Shown: piece by piece, positions 7,794 to 15,830 of the stretch
How positions within the stretch are numbered: position 1 is the first letter of the stretch
Layout of the letters: the number at the start of each line of letters is the position of its first letter
NCBI RefSeq assembly: GCF_004359985.1
Contig: NZ_SMRO01000002.1
Span: forward strand, 941,135 to 1,005,134
DNA from: Paraburkholderia flava
GTDB lineage: Bacteria; Pseudomonadota; Gammaproteobacteria; Burkholderiales; Burkholderiaceae
DNA length: 64,000 bases
Reading direction: 5' to 3'
Translations under genes and position numbers: made by a program
Notes under the pieces: model-generated
The model's input: only the letters and a program-made list of their open reading frames with translations
Databases searched by the model: none
Told to the model about the DNA's origin: nothing

Positions 7794-8243
7794 CGTTCTG
7801 CTTTCCCGCTTCAATTCCCCTCATCCCCGCTTTCTTCGCTTGCCCCCGCTGCCCGTTTCATATTCAAATTATCGATTCGGGTCGACGCGCGGCGGGCATT
7901 CCTGAATTCTGCTGCGCTTCACCAATACGGGGACGCGCTGGCCAGATGCGTGATCACATGCGCTTTTATAGTGTGTACATGTTTTCTGGTGGTGCAGTGC
8001 GAGATCGACGGAAAGCCTGTTGTCAGCGGAGCTGAATTTTAGGACTTCTTCCAATGTGTTGAATATAAAAGAATTAATTCATACGAAGCGCGCGGGAAGA
8101 GTCGCGGGTAAACACCGCTAACCATGGCATAGGCATTGCACTTACTCTTCCGATTACCGCGTGTACGCTCATTTGATCGTTCGGCTGGTCGATGGCGGTG
8201 CGCAGCTTCTATAGCCATCTGATTCCTGTCTGGAGTGATCTAT
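7794..8243. other. 450-bp intergenic region upstream of the ABC/NadC/PhnN operon
   Basis: No convincing gene is present. The first 60 bases are pyrimidine-rich and the middle is AT-rich for this genome (ATATAAAAGAATTAATTCATA region near 8070). Near the end there is a sigma-54-like promoter at 8125-8140 and a GGAG ribosome site just before the ATG at 8244. Short frames here lack codon bias and motifs. Confidence 0.5.
8125..8140 (+). promoter_or_regulatory. Candidate sigma-54 promoter (-24/-12)
   Basis: The sequence TGGCATAGGCATTGCA matches the RpoN consensus TGGCAC-N5-TTGCA, with the invariant GG and GC pairs exactly 10 bases apart. It is 104 bp upstream of the first gene of the importer operon. 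No sigma-54 activator gene is adjacent, so the activator would act from elsewhere. Sequence match only. Confidence 0.45.
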
Positions 8244-9239
8244 ATGAAGTGTTTCCTCAAACGGGTTGGCGCGACGCTCGCTGCGTCACTGGCCATCTCG
8301 GCATGCGTGATACCCGCGACCAACCTGCGCGCCGACGAGATCTCGGTCACGCAGTGGGGCAGCAGTCTGTACGGTTTGCCGTACGCGGTCGCGATGGACA
8401 AGGGTCTCTTCAAGAAAGCCGGCGTGGACATCACCGGCATCCTCACGTCGGGCGGCGGTGGCACGACGGTCCGCAACATTCTCGCGAGCAAGACGCCTTA
8501 CGGCGAAGTGGCGGTGGCCGCGGCGCTCGCCGCGCAACGTCAGGGCCTCGATCTCGTGATCGTCAATGTCGGCACGCGCAGCGTCGCGGAAGCGTCGATG
8601 GTGACGATGCCGAATTCGCCGGTGCACAGCGTCGCCGATCTCGTCGGCAAGAAAGTCGCGATCACGTCGCCGAAGGGCGTATCGGAAATGCTGCTGCTGA
8701 TGGTGCTGAAAGCGAAGGGCATCGACGGCAGCAAGGTGCAGCGCGTCGCATCCGGCGGCTACGTGAACGGCCTCACGATGCTCGAGCAGGGTGCGGTGTC
8801 CGGTGCCGCGTTGATCGAACCGCTGTCGATCGTGCGCAAGGACAAGTACCGCACCGTGTATCGCGCGGGCGAGATTCTGCAGCCGATGACCACGTCCGTC
8901 GGCATCACCACGCGCGAGTTCGCGAAGAGCCATCCCGACGAACTGCGCGCGATCATCGCGGGGCGCCGCGCAGGCGTCGAATCGGTCTACGCCGATCCGG
9001 CCGGTGCCGCGAAACTGCTCGAAACCAGCTTCAAGCTCACGCCCGACGTCGCGCGCGAAGCCGTCGACAACATGGTCAAGTCGCGGATGTGGAGCGACGG
9101 CGACTTCGATCGCGCGGAACTCGATCGCATGACGGATGGCCTGAAACTGATCGGCGAGCTGAATGGCGACGTCGACTGGTCGAAGCTCGTCGACCTGAGT
9201 TATCTGCCCGCCGACCTCAAGGCGAGGAGCAAGCTATGA
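8244..9239 (+). CDS. ABC transporter substrate-binding protein, NMT1/SsuA type
   Basis: This 331-residue periplasmic binding protein has a Sec-type signal peptide (LKRVGATLAASLAISACVIPATNLRA, cut near residue 30). The mature part opens with SVTQWGSSLYGLPYAVAMDKGLFKKAGVD, typical of the NMT1/THI5-like family used for sulfonates, nitrate, taurine and pyrimidine precursors. The ligand cannot be read from sequence. ATG 8244 is preferred to GTG 8235 because GGAG lies at proper spacing. It is first in a tightly packed operon that continues with the ATPase (4-bp overlap), two permeases, a NadC paralogue and the PhnN-phosphorylase fusion, so the ligand may be a base or heterocyclic acid feeding those enzymes. 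Confidence 0.88.
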   Translation: MKCFLKRVGATLAASLAISACVIPATNLRADEISVTQWGSSLYGLPYAVAMDKGLFKKAGVDITGILTSGGGGTTVRNILASKTPYGEVAVAAALAAQRQGLDLVIVNVGTRSVAEASMVTMPNSPVHSVADLVGKKVAITSPKGVSEMLLLMVLKAKGIDGSKVQRVASGGYVNGLTMLEQGAVSGAALIEPLSIVRKDKYRTVYRAGEILQPMTTSVGITTREFAKSHPDELRAIIAGRRAGVESVYADPAGAAKLLETSFKLTPDVAREAVDNMVKSRMWSDGDFDRAELDRMTDGLKLIGELNGDVDWSKLVDLSYLPADLKARSKL

Positions 9240-10108
9240 AAGCGTTCAATGCGCCGCCCGCGCTGCAGATCGTCGAGAGTTCGGCGCTGCGTGCGCCGGC
9301 GCCGCAGGAAGCGCACGTCGAACTCGCGGGCGTCACGCGCTATTTCAGCAAGAACGGATCGAAGGAGCTGTTTCATGCGCTCGGTCCGATCGATCTGACG
9401 CTCACGCGCGGCGAGTTTTTCTCGGTGGTCGGTCCGTCGGGTTGCGGCAAGTCGACGTTGCTCGACGCACTTGCCGGTCTGTCCAAGCCAAGTTCCGGCA
9501 CGGTCACGTTCGAGGGTCAGTCGGTGAAGGGCGTGCCCGACGGCGTCGGCGTCGTGTTCCAGGAGGACGCGTCGTTTCCGTGGCTCACGGTGCGCGACAA
9601 CATCTCGTTCGGTCTGCGGATGGCGGGTGTCGACGGTGCGGAGATTCGCCGGCGCGTCGATTACGCGCTCGGCTTCATGGGGCTGAAGGATTTTGCCGGC
9701 GCCTATCCGGCGCAGTTGTCCGGCGGCATGCGGCAGCGCGTGTGCATCGCGCGCACGCTGGTCATCCAGCCGCGTCTGATCCTGCTCGACGAGCCGTTCG
9801 GTGCACTCGATCAACAAACGCGTTTGCTGATGGGCGACGAACTGCTGCGGCTGTGGCGCGAAACGTCGGCGACGGTGCTGCTGATCACGCATGCGCTCGA
9901 CGAAGCCGCGATGCTGTCGGATCGCGTCGGCGTGATGTCGGCGCGACCGGGCCTTTTCATCGATATCGTCGAAACCGGCTGGGAGCGTTCGCGCGACAGC
10001 CGCGTCGTGTCGACGCCGCGCTTCGGCGAAGTGAACGCGCGGTTGTGGGAAAAGCTGCGTGTGGAATCGCTGAAAGTGATGGGCGTGCAACCGGCGTGCG
10101 AGTACTAG
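9236..10108 (+). CDS. ABC transporter ATP-binding protein, SsuB/TauB type
   Basis: This 290-residue cytoplasmic ATPase energises the importer. It shows Walker A GPSGCGKST, the Q-loop in VVFQEDASFPWLTV, signature LSGGMRQR, Walker B LILLDEPFGALD and the switch histidine in LLITHALDEAAMLSDRV. The ATG overlaps the TGA of the binding-protein gene (ATGA), indicating translational coupling. The N-terminal 30 residues before the ABC domain are variable. The subfamily matches nitrate/sulfonate/taurine importers, in agreement with the binding protein type. Confidence 0.93.
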   Translation: MKAFNAPPALQIVESSALRAPAPQEAHVELAGVTRYFSKNGSKELFHALGPIDLTLTRGEFFSVVGPSGCGKSTLLDALAGLSKPSSGTVTFEGQSVKGVPDGVGVVFQEDASFPWLTVRDNISFGLRMAGVDGAEIRRRVDYALGFMGLKDFAGAYPAQLSGGMRQRVCIARTLVIQPRLILLDEPFGALDQQTRLLMGDELLRLWRETSATVLLITHALDEAAMLSDRVGVMSARPGLFIDIVETGWERSRDSRVVSTPRFGEVNARLWEKLRVESLKVMGVQPACEY

Positions 10109-10125
10109 CCGACACAGGGTTCGAA

Positions 10126-10875
10126 GTGAAAACCGAAACGCTTGTCCGTATCGTGGTGGTCGTCGGGTTCGTCGCACTCGTCGAACTGCTGTGCCGCGTC
10201 GGCGTCATTCCGTCGAGCGTGCTGGTGCCGCCGTCCGCGATGGTGTCGCACGGCATCGAGCTGCTGAAAAGCGGCAAGTTCGATCACGACATCGTAACGA
10301 GTCTCGCGAACATCGTCGCCGCATCGGTCGTGTCGGTGCTGCTCGGCTTCGTGCTCGGGCTCGGCATTCATGCGCTGCCGTCGCTGCGCCGCTCGATCGA
10401 GCCGCTGCTGTCCAGCTACTACGCGGTGCCGACGTTCATTTTTTATCCTGTCTTTATCGTGCTGCTCGGCGTCGGTTCGGCACCGATCATCGCGATTGCC
10501 GTGATGCTCGCCGTCGTCACGATGATTACCGCGACGCTGAACGGACTCGACCGCATTCCGCGCGCGCTGCACAAGAGCGCACAGGTGATGCGATTGTCGC
10601 CGTGGCGCTCGGCGATTCACATCAAGCTGCCCGCGACGCTGCCTTATCTGTTCACCGGCGTGAAGCTGTCGGTCGCGTACTCGTTCATCGGCGTGATCGC
10701 GTCGGAGTTCATCCTGTCCGGCTCCGGCATCGGTTACGCGATCGGCTATGCGTACAACAACTTCCAGAACGACGACATGTATTCGCTGATGCTGTTCGTG
10801 CTGGTGCTCGTCACGCTCGTGAACGTCGTGCTGAACCGGATCGATCACCGGTTCCAGGCGCGCCGTCAACGCTAA
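10126..10875 (+). CDS. ABC transporter permease (first)
   Basis: This 249-residue inner-membrane permease of the BPD type has about six membrane segments. The cytoplasmic coupling loop carries the EAA-like motif (RALHKSAQVMRLSPWRSAIHIKLPATLPYLFTGVK). The frame is open far upstream inside the ATPase gene, but the real start is GTG 10126, 17 bp after the ATPase stop with AGGG upstream; it gives the usual length and an N-terminal membrane segment (LVRIVVVVGFVALVELL). It forms a heterodimer with the next gene product in this importer. Confidence 0.9.
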   Translation: MKTETLVRIVVVVGFVALVELLCRVGVIPSSVLVPPSAMVSHGIELLKSGKFDHDIVTSLANIVAASVVSVLLGFVLGLGIHALPSLRRSIEPLLSSYYAVPTFIFYPVFIVLLGVGSAPIIAIAVMLAVVTMITATLNGLDRIPRALHKSAQVMRLSPWRSAIHIKLPATLPYLFTGVKLSVAYSFIGVIASEFILSGSGIGYAIGYAYNNFQNDDMYSLMLFVLVLVTLVNVVLNRIDHRFQARRQR

Positions 10876-10885
10876 TGTCAACGCA

Positions 10886-11632
10886 ATGGAAATCACTGCG
10901 ATGAAACGCTTCACCGACATGCTGCTGGTCGCCGTTGTGGTCGTGCTGTGCTGGCAGTGTCTGCACTGGGCCGTCGGCGACAGCGCGATGGGCTCACCGT
11001 GGAGCACCGTGCGCACGCTCGTCGCGATGCTCGGCACCCAGGCGTTCTGGCAGAACGTCGGCGAGACCGCACGGGCGCTTGCCTATGCACTCGTCATCGC
11101 GCTCGCGGGCGGCGTCGCGCTCGGCGTCGTGCTGGGCGTGAACCGGATGTCCGGCGTGGTCGCCGAACCGATCCTGCTGAACCTCTACTCGCTGCCGAAG
11201 GTCACACTGTATCCGCTCGTGTTGCTGGTGTTCGGGCTCGGGCTGTCCGCGAAAGTCGCGTTCGGCGTGATGCACGGCCTGATCCCGATCCTGATGTTCA
11301 CGATGAACGCGATCCGTCAGATGCGGCCCGTCTATCTGCGTGCATCGAAGTCGATGCGTCTGTCGTTTCATCGGACGGTGCTGCACGTCGTGCTGCCGGC
11401 GATTTTTCCGGAGATCGTCGCGGGGCTGCGGCTCGGTTTTTCGCTGACGCTGCTCGGCGTGCTGATCGGCGAGATGTTCGCGTCGCAACGCGGACTCGGC
11501 TATCTGCTGACGAGCGCGATGAATCTCGGCGACATCCGCACGATCATGGCCGTTGCGCTGTTCCTGACCGTTTTCGCACTTGCCTGCAACGGCCTCTTGA
11601 TGATGGCCGACCGGCGCCTGAAGCACCGCTAA
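10886..11632 (+). CDS. ABC transporter permease (second)
   Basis: This 248-residue permease is the partner of the preceding gene (10-bp gap). It has an N-terminal membrane segment (MLLVAVVVVLCWQCLHWAV), about five further segments and the EAA loop YLRASKSMRLSFHRTVLHVVLPAIFPEIVAGLR. Having two different permease genes is less common in SsuC/TauC systems, which are usually homodimers; it is seen in some pyrimidine or vitamin-type NMT1 importers. The downstream NadC-like gene starts after 47 bp, with no terminator visible between them. Confidence 0.9.
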   Translation: MEITAMKRFTDMLLVAVVVVLCWQCLHWAVGDSAMGSPWSTVRTLVAMLGTQAFWQNVGETARALAYALVIALAGGVALGVVLGVNRMSGVVAEPILLNLYSLPKVTLYPLVLLVFGLGLSAKVAFGVMHGLIPILMFTMNAIRQMRPVYLRASKSMRLSFHRTVLHVVLPAIFPEIVAGLRLGFSLTLLGVLIGEMFASQRGLGYLLTSAMNLGDIRTIMAVALFLTVFALACNGLLMMADRRLKHR

Positions 11633-11679
11633 TATTCCCGCCATTTCCGCTATTTCCGTTAGAGAAGGATAAACACATC

Positions 11680-12516
11680 ATGTACGACGTATTCCAGACG
11701 GACCGCCTGATCGACACATGGTTGACCGAGGACATCGGCTATTGCGACCTGACCGCGCAGCTGATGATCGAAGCGCACGAGACGGGCTCGTTCTACATGA
11801 ACGCGCGCGAGCCGCTGATCGTCGCGGGCATCGACGTGGCCGCGCGCGTGTTCTCGCGCTACGACTCAACGCTCGAGCTCGTCGTGCGCGTGAAGGACGG
11901 CGACAAGGTCGACGCGGGCGCGGTGCTGCTCGACGTGCGCGGCGCTGCGCGCAGCGTGCTGACGGCCGAGCGCACCGCGCTCAACATCGTGCAGCGGCTG
12001 TCGGGTATCGCGAATCTGACCGCACAGTACGTTGCGGCAGTGGCCGGCACGCGCGCTCGCCTGATCGATACGCGCAAGACGACGCCCGGCCTGCGGATGC
12101 TCGAAAAGCACGCGGTGACGTGCGGCGGCGGGCTGAATCACCGGCTCGGCCTCGACAACGGCGTGATGATCAAGGACAACCACATCGCCGTGTGCGGCGG
12201 CATCGCGAAGGCGGTGCAGCGCGCGCGTCGTCAGTTGCCGGTGCTGACGAAACTCGAAGTGGAATGCGACCGTCTGGAGCAGGTCGGCGAAGCGCTCGAA
12301 GCGGGCGTCGACGTGATCATGCTCGACAACATGTCGGTCGAAGACATGACGCGCGCCGTCGAGATGGTGGGTGGCCGCGTGCAGCTCGAAGCATCGGGTG
12401 GCATCAGCCTCGCGACGATCGGCGCGATCGCGAAGACCGGCGTCGATTACATCTCCACCAGCAAGATCAATCAGGCGGCAGCCTGCGTCGACATCGGGCT
12501 GGACGAAGCGGAGTAA
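11680..12516 (+). CDS. NadC/QPRTase-family phosphoribosyltransferase (paralogue)
   Basis: This 278-residue protein of the quinolinate phosphoribosyltransferase family transfers the phosphoribosyl group of PRPP to a pyridine dicarboxylate with decarboxylation (NaMN formation from quinolinate in the classic case). Key motifs are present: RKTTPGLR (132-139), LEKHAV, GGGLNHR (149-155), IKDNH (164-168), LEVE and IMLDN. The IKDNH and NHR motifs are NadC-like rather than ModD-like. It is not beside nadA or nadB. Instead it follows an importer and precedes the PhnN-phosphorylase fusion by 5 bp. I infer a salvage or catabolic acceptor that may or may not be quinolinate. The start has an AGAAGGA site. 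Confidence 0.85.
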   Translation: MYDVFQTDRLIDTWLTEDIGYCDLTAQLMIEAHETGSFYMNAREPLIVAGIDVAARVFSRYDSTLELVVRVKDGDKVDAGAVLLDVRGAARSVLTAERTALNIVQRLSGIANLTAQYVAAVAGTRARLIDTRKTTPGLRMLEKHAVTCGGGLNHRLGLDNGVMIKDNHIAVCGGIAKAVQRARRQLPVLTKLEVECDRLEQVGEALEAGVDVIMLDNMSVEDMTRAVEMVGGRVQLEASGGISLATIGAIAKTGVDYISTSKINQAAACVDIGLDEAE

Positions 12517-12521
12517 GCGCG

Positions 12522-14306
12522 ATGAGCGCGCCGAACACAACAAGCGCGGGCATCTTCTTCTTCGTGGTCGGCCCGAGCGGGGCCGGCAAGGATTCGCTGA
12601 TCGAAGGCGCGCGCCGTCTCGAACCCAACTTCTGTTTCGCGCGGCGCGCGATCACGCGACCGGCCGGCTCGCCCGGTGAAGACCACGACGCACTCGACGA
12701 TGCCACGTTCGATGCGCTCGACGCACGCGGCGAATTTCTCGTCACGTGGTCCGCACACGGGCTGCGGTATGGGTTGCGGCGTGATCTGCTCGATGCGATC
12801 GCGCAGGGCCGTCATGTGATCGCGAACGGCTCGCGCCGGATGATCGGCGATCTCGCCGCGCGTGTGCCTCGGCTCGTCGTAATTGAAGTCGGTGCGCCGG
12901 CAGAAGTGCTCGAAGCGCGGCTGCTCGGACGCGGCCGCGAAACGGCCGAGCAGGTGCGGGCCCGCGTCGCGCGCGAAGTCGAACCGTGTACCGCCGATGT
13001 CGAGATTCGCCGCATCGTCAACGACGGTTCGCTCGAAGAGGGCATCGAGCGCTTCATGCACGCGCTGCGGCACGCGATCGAACCGCCGTCCAGCACGCCG
13101 CTGCTGCAGGCCAAGCTCGCGGGCGCATCGCTCGACGAAACCCAGTACGAAGCGCTGTTCGACGACATCCTCGCGTTGCGCTACGCGGAGCGCAACGTCG
13201 ACCGCTTCCTGCTGCACGCATGCCAGCACGTGAGCGACGCCGAAGTGCTCGCGCTCGCGCGGGTGCGAGCGAAGCGGATGCCGCGAATCGAATGGAACGA
13301 GCCGATCGTCGTCGACAAGCATTCGATGGGCGGCATCCCCGGCAGCCGCATCACGCTGATCGTCGTGCCGATCGTCGCGGCGTACGGGCTCGCGATGCCG
13401 AAGACGTCGTCGCGTGCGATCACGTCGGCGGCCGGCACTGCGGACGCGATGGAAACCGTCGCGCGTGTCGATCTGACGTCGGGGGAAGTGCGCCATTGCG
13501 TCGAGACCGCGCGCGCTTGCATCGCGTGGAACGGCAAGCTCAATCACTCGCTGATCGACGACCGGATCAACGCGTTCACGCGGCCGCTCGGGCTCGACAC
13601 GAACCGCTGGTCGGTTGCGTCGATCCTGTCGAAGAAAGTATCGGCGGGTTCGACCCACGTGATGGTCGATCTGCCGTGCGGCCCGCGTGCAAAGCTGAAG
13701 GATGCCGATGAAGCACACGCGCTTGCCGCATTGTTCGAATATGTGGGAGCAGGCGTCGGCCTGCAGGTGAAGGCGCTCGTCACCGATGGCAGCGGGCCGG
13801 TCGGCCGGGGCATCGGTCCGGCGCTGGAGGTCCGCGACATCGATCTCGTACTCGACGACGCTGCCGATGCGCCGCCTGATCTGCGAGACAAGGCACTGAC
13901 ATTTGCGTCGCATATCCTTGCATGGGCGCCCGGTGTACGCGATGTCGACGAAGGGCGGCGCATCGCGCAGACGCTGCTCGCGAGTGGCGCGGCGCGTGCG
14001 GCGTTCGAGCGGATCGTCGATGCGCAGGGGCGGCATGCGCAACCCGTGCGGCCGGCTGCGCGGGTGCACGACGTGAAGGCTGCGCAGGGTGGTGTGGTGG
14101 CGTCGATCGACGGCTGGCAGGTAGCCGGCATCGCGCGGCAGGCGGGTGCGCCGGCCGATGCGGGCGCGGGTGTCGATCTGCTGTGCCGTGTCGGGCAGAG
14201 CGTCGCGCCCGGCGACACGCTGTATCGCGTGCATGCAACGCACGCGGCGGCACTCGATCGTGCCGCGACGCTCGCCACGCTCGACACGGGGTACCTTATC
14301 GTATAA
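12522..14306 (+). CDS. Fusion: ribose-1,5-bisphosphokinase (PhnN) + AMP/thymidine phosphorylase family
   Basis: This 594-residue protein joins two enzymes that normally stand alone. Residues 10-185 are PhnN-like: P-loop GPSGAGKD (17-24), ITRP (44-47), WSAHGLRYG (76-84) and VNDGS (166-170); PhnN converts ribose-1,5-bisphosphate plus ATP to PRPP. Residues 195-594 match the AMP phosphorylase/thymidine phosphorylase 2 family: DKHSMGGIPG (265-274), KTSSRAITSAAGTAD (294-308), LIDDRI (344-349), SKK (370-372) and TDGSGPVGRGIGPALE (421-436). That family splits a nucleoside monophosphate with phosphate, giving base and ribose-1,5-bisphosphate, which is the kinase substrate. ATG 12522 is 5 bp after the NadC paralogue. 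The phosphorylase half lacks most of the N-terminal domain of archaeal AMP phosphorylases. Confidence 0.9.
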   Translation: MSAPNTTSAGIFFFVVGPSGAGKDSLIEGARRLEPNFCFARRAITRPAGSPGEDHDALDDATFDALDARGEFLVTWSAHGLRYGLRRDLLDAIAQGRHVIANGSRRMIGDLAARVPRLVVIEVGAPAEVLEARLLGRGRETAEQVRARVAREVEPCTADVEIRRIVNDGSLEEGIERFMHALRHAIEPPSSTPLLQAKLAGASLDETQYEALFDDILALRYAERNVDRFLLHACQHVSDAEVLALARVRAKRMPRIEWNEPIVVDKHSMGGIPGSRITLIVVPIVAAYGLAMPKTSSRAITSAAGTADAMETVARVDLTSGEVRHCVETARACIAWNGKLNHSLIDDRINAFTRPLGLDTNRWSVASILSKKVSAGSTHVMVDLPCGPRAKLKDADEAHALAALFEYVGAGVGLQVKALVTDGSGPVGRGIGPALEVRDIDLVLDDAADAPPDLRDKALTFASHILAWAPGVRDVDEGRRIAQTLLASGAARAAFERIVDAQGRHAQPVRPAARVHDVKAAQGGVVASIDGWQVAGIARQAGAPADAGAGVDLLCRVGQSVAPGDTLYRVHATHAAALDRAATLATLDTGYLIV

Positions 14307-14332
14307 ATACGAAGCGTGACTGACCGGACAAG

Positions 14333-15142
14333 GTGGACGAAGTGAAAACGACGGTGGTGTCGAACTGGCAGCAGTTCATGGACTTGACGTCCGAACTCGA
14401 CGGCTGGGCGTTTCGCGGCCAGCAGGACGCCAACTGGCCGCTGCAGAGTTCGCTGTCGCGCTACCTGTCCGCGTTCGTGCCCGATCGCACCACGTGGCGC
14501 ATTCAGGAACAGCGCGCGATCCGTATTTTCCGGCGCAAGGCGCACAACTATCTGTCCGACGTGCGCGCGCTGTCCGACGACCTGCGCTGCCTCGGGCTGA
14601 TGCAGCATCATGGCGCACCGACGCGCCTGCTCGACTTCACGAAATCCCCGTACGTGGCCGCGTTTTTCGCGCTCGAACGGGCGGTGTCCGACGCGGCGAT
14701 CTACGCGGTCAACACGCCGGCGCTATGGACCAACCGCGCGTACCCGAGCACCACGCCGCATCTGACGCGCGACATGATCGATCCGCGCCGCAAAGGTAAC
14801 TTCGAGAAATTCTTCCTGACCGACAAGAACCCGGTGATCTGGTTCGGCGAACCGTCGGAGATGGATCAGCGGCTGATCGCGCAGGCGGGCACGTTCGTGT
14901 TGCCGGGACTGCTGCAGAAATCGCTCGACGAGATCCTGAACAACTATTCGAGCGACGACGAACTGCTGCGCAAGATCGTGCTGCCGCCGTCGGTGCGTGA
15001 GGACGCGATGCGATCGCTGTACCGGATGAACATCACGAACGCGTCGCTGTTTCCGGATATGGAAGGGCTCGCGCGTTCGATTGCGCTGGAGCTGGAGATC
15101 GTCTGGCCGGGTGTGGTGGGGAAGACAGACCGGGCGGACTGA
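14333..15142 (+). CDS. FRG domain-containing protein
   Basis: This 269-residue soluble protein has an N-terminal FRG domain: WAFRGQ near residue 25, then LGLMQHHGAPTRLLDFTKSPYVAAFFAL near 88-115, both hallmark stretches of PF08867. The family has no settled biochemical function and turns up in phages, mobile elements and varied chromosomal loci. The start is GTG 14333 (GTG 14342 is an alternative), 26 bp after the PhnN-phosphorylase fusion with no terminator between, so it may be the last gene of that operon. No membrane segment or signal peptide is seen. Confidence 0.8.
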   Translation: MDEVKTTVVSNWQQFMDLTSELDGWAFRGQQDANWPLQSSLSRYLSAFVPDRTTWRIQEQRAIRIFRRKAHNYLSDVRALSDDLRCLGLMQHHGAPTRLLDFTKSPYVAAFFALERAVSDAAIYAVNTPALWTNRAYPSTTPHLTRDMIDPRRKGNFEKFFLTDKNPVIWFGEPSEMDQRLIAQAGTFVLPGLLQKSLDEILNNYSSDDELLRKIVLPPSVREDAMRSLYRMNITNASLFPDMEGLARSIALELEIVWPGVVGKTDRAD

Positions 15143-15367
15143 CTCGGGGAGTGTTGCAACGCGGTGTCCATCAGGGAAACCCCGTCTGCTCGACGACCCC
15201 GTGTATGCCGTTAAATTCAATCAAAGCGATCCGGTATACCGGGCGCCCGGGGAAGTGGTTCCGTCACGCGGCGGTTGGCGCCGCAGTGCACATCCGGGCA
15301 GCGCCAGTCCGACGGCGCCCGGTGGTACGGAAAGCTTTTCTCTCTGCGTTTCCGCCTTTCACTGCGC

Positions 15368-15757
15368 TCACTCCTCGCAGCGCACATCCTTCTTCTGCAC
15401 GACGATGATCACCGGGTAGGTCTGCCCGTGATCCAGCTCGACGCGCGCGACGACCGACATCGTCGTCGCATCGATGTCGTCGTACACGCTGACGCGGTCA
15501 TTACGCAGATTCACGAGGCCGGTACAGGCCGATGCGTGACCGTCGTCGGAGACCTGACACGAGATCGGGTTCTCGTTGACGATCCGATACTGATCGCGGC
15601 TGGGTGCGGCCAGATAGTCGTGCATGCTCTGCGCCGATCCGCCGACGCCGGTGACCTTGCCGATCGCGCACTGCTGCTGGGGCGGCGTCTGGGCCACGGC
15701 AACGGCGCTGGTGGCTGCGATGATCGTCGCGAGGGTCGATGCAAGAAGGAGTTTCAT
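15368..15757 (-). CDS. Small exported hypothetical protein
   Basis: This 129-residue protein has a Sec signal peptide (MKLLLASTLATIIAATSAVAVAQ, cleavage near residue 23) and a short mature domain with four cysteines, which may form two disulfides in the periplasm. I recognise no family. An upstream GTG at 15769 is an alternative start; ATG 15757 gives a standard signal peptide. It converges with the FRG gene across a 225-bp region in which I see nothing distinctive. Confidence 0.65.
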   Translation of the reverse strand: MKLLLASTLATIIAATSAVAVAQTPPQQQCAIGKVTGVGGSAQSMHDYLAAPSRDQYRIVNENPISCQVSDDGHASACTGLVNLRNDRVSVYDDIDATTMSVVARVELDHGQTYPVIIVVQKKDVRCEE

Positions 15758-15830
15758 GGTGCGCGTCACGGTTCTGGATCGAAGTGTCGGATTGTAAAGG
15801 GATACTGCGGCTGGGGTGAGTGAGGTCTCT

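Noticed and set aside
8192..9235. Plus-strand frame running through the binding-protein gene into the ATPase
   Set aside because: Arg-rich, out of frame with the binding protein, and joins the ATPase frame only by chance; the ATPase starts at ATG 9236.
9442..10125. N-terminal extension of the first permease into the ATPase gene
   Set aside because: The extension is out-of-frame ATPase sequence. GTG 10126 has a ribosome site and gives a normal permease length.
12471..14243. 590-codon minus-strand frame opposite the fusion gene
   Set aside because: Arg/His/Asp-rich antisense frame with no motifs; the plus strand carries two recognisable enzyme domains.
11718..14306. 862-codon version of the PhnN-phosphorylase frame starting inside the NadC-like gene
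   Set aside because: The first 268 codons are out-of-frame NadC sequence. The PhnN domain begins at ATG 12522 right after the NadC stop.
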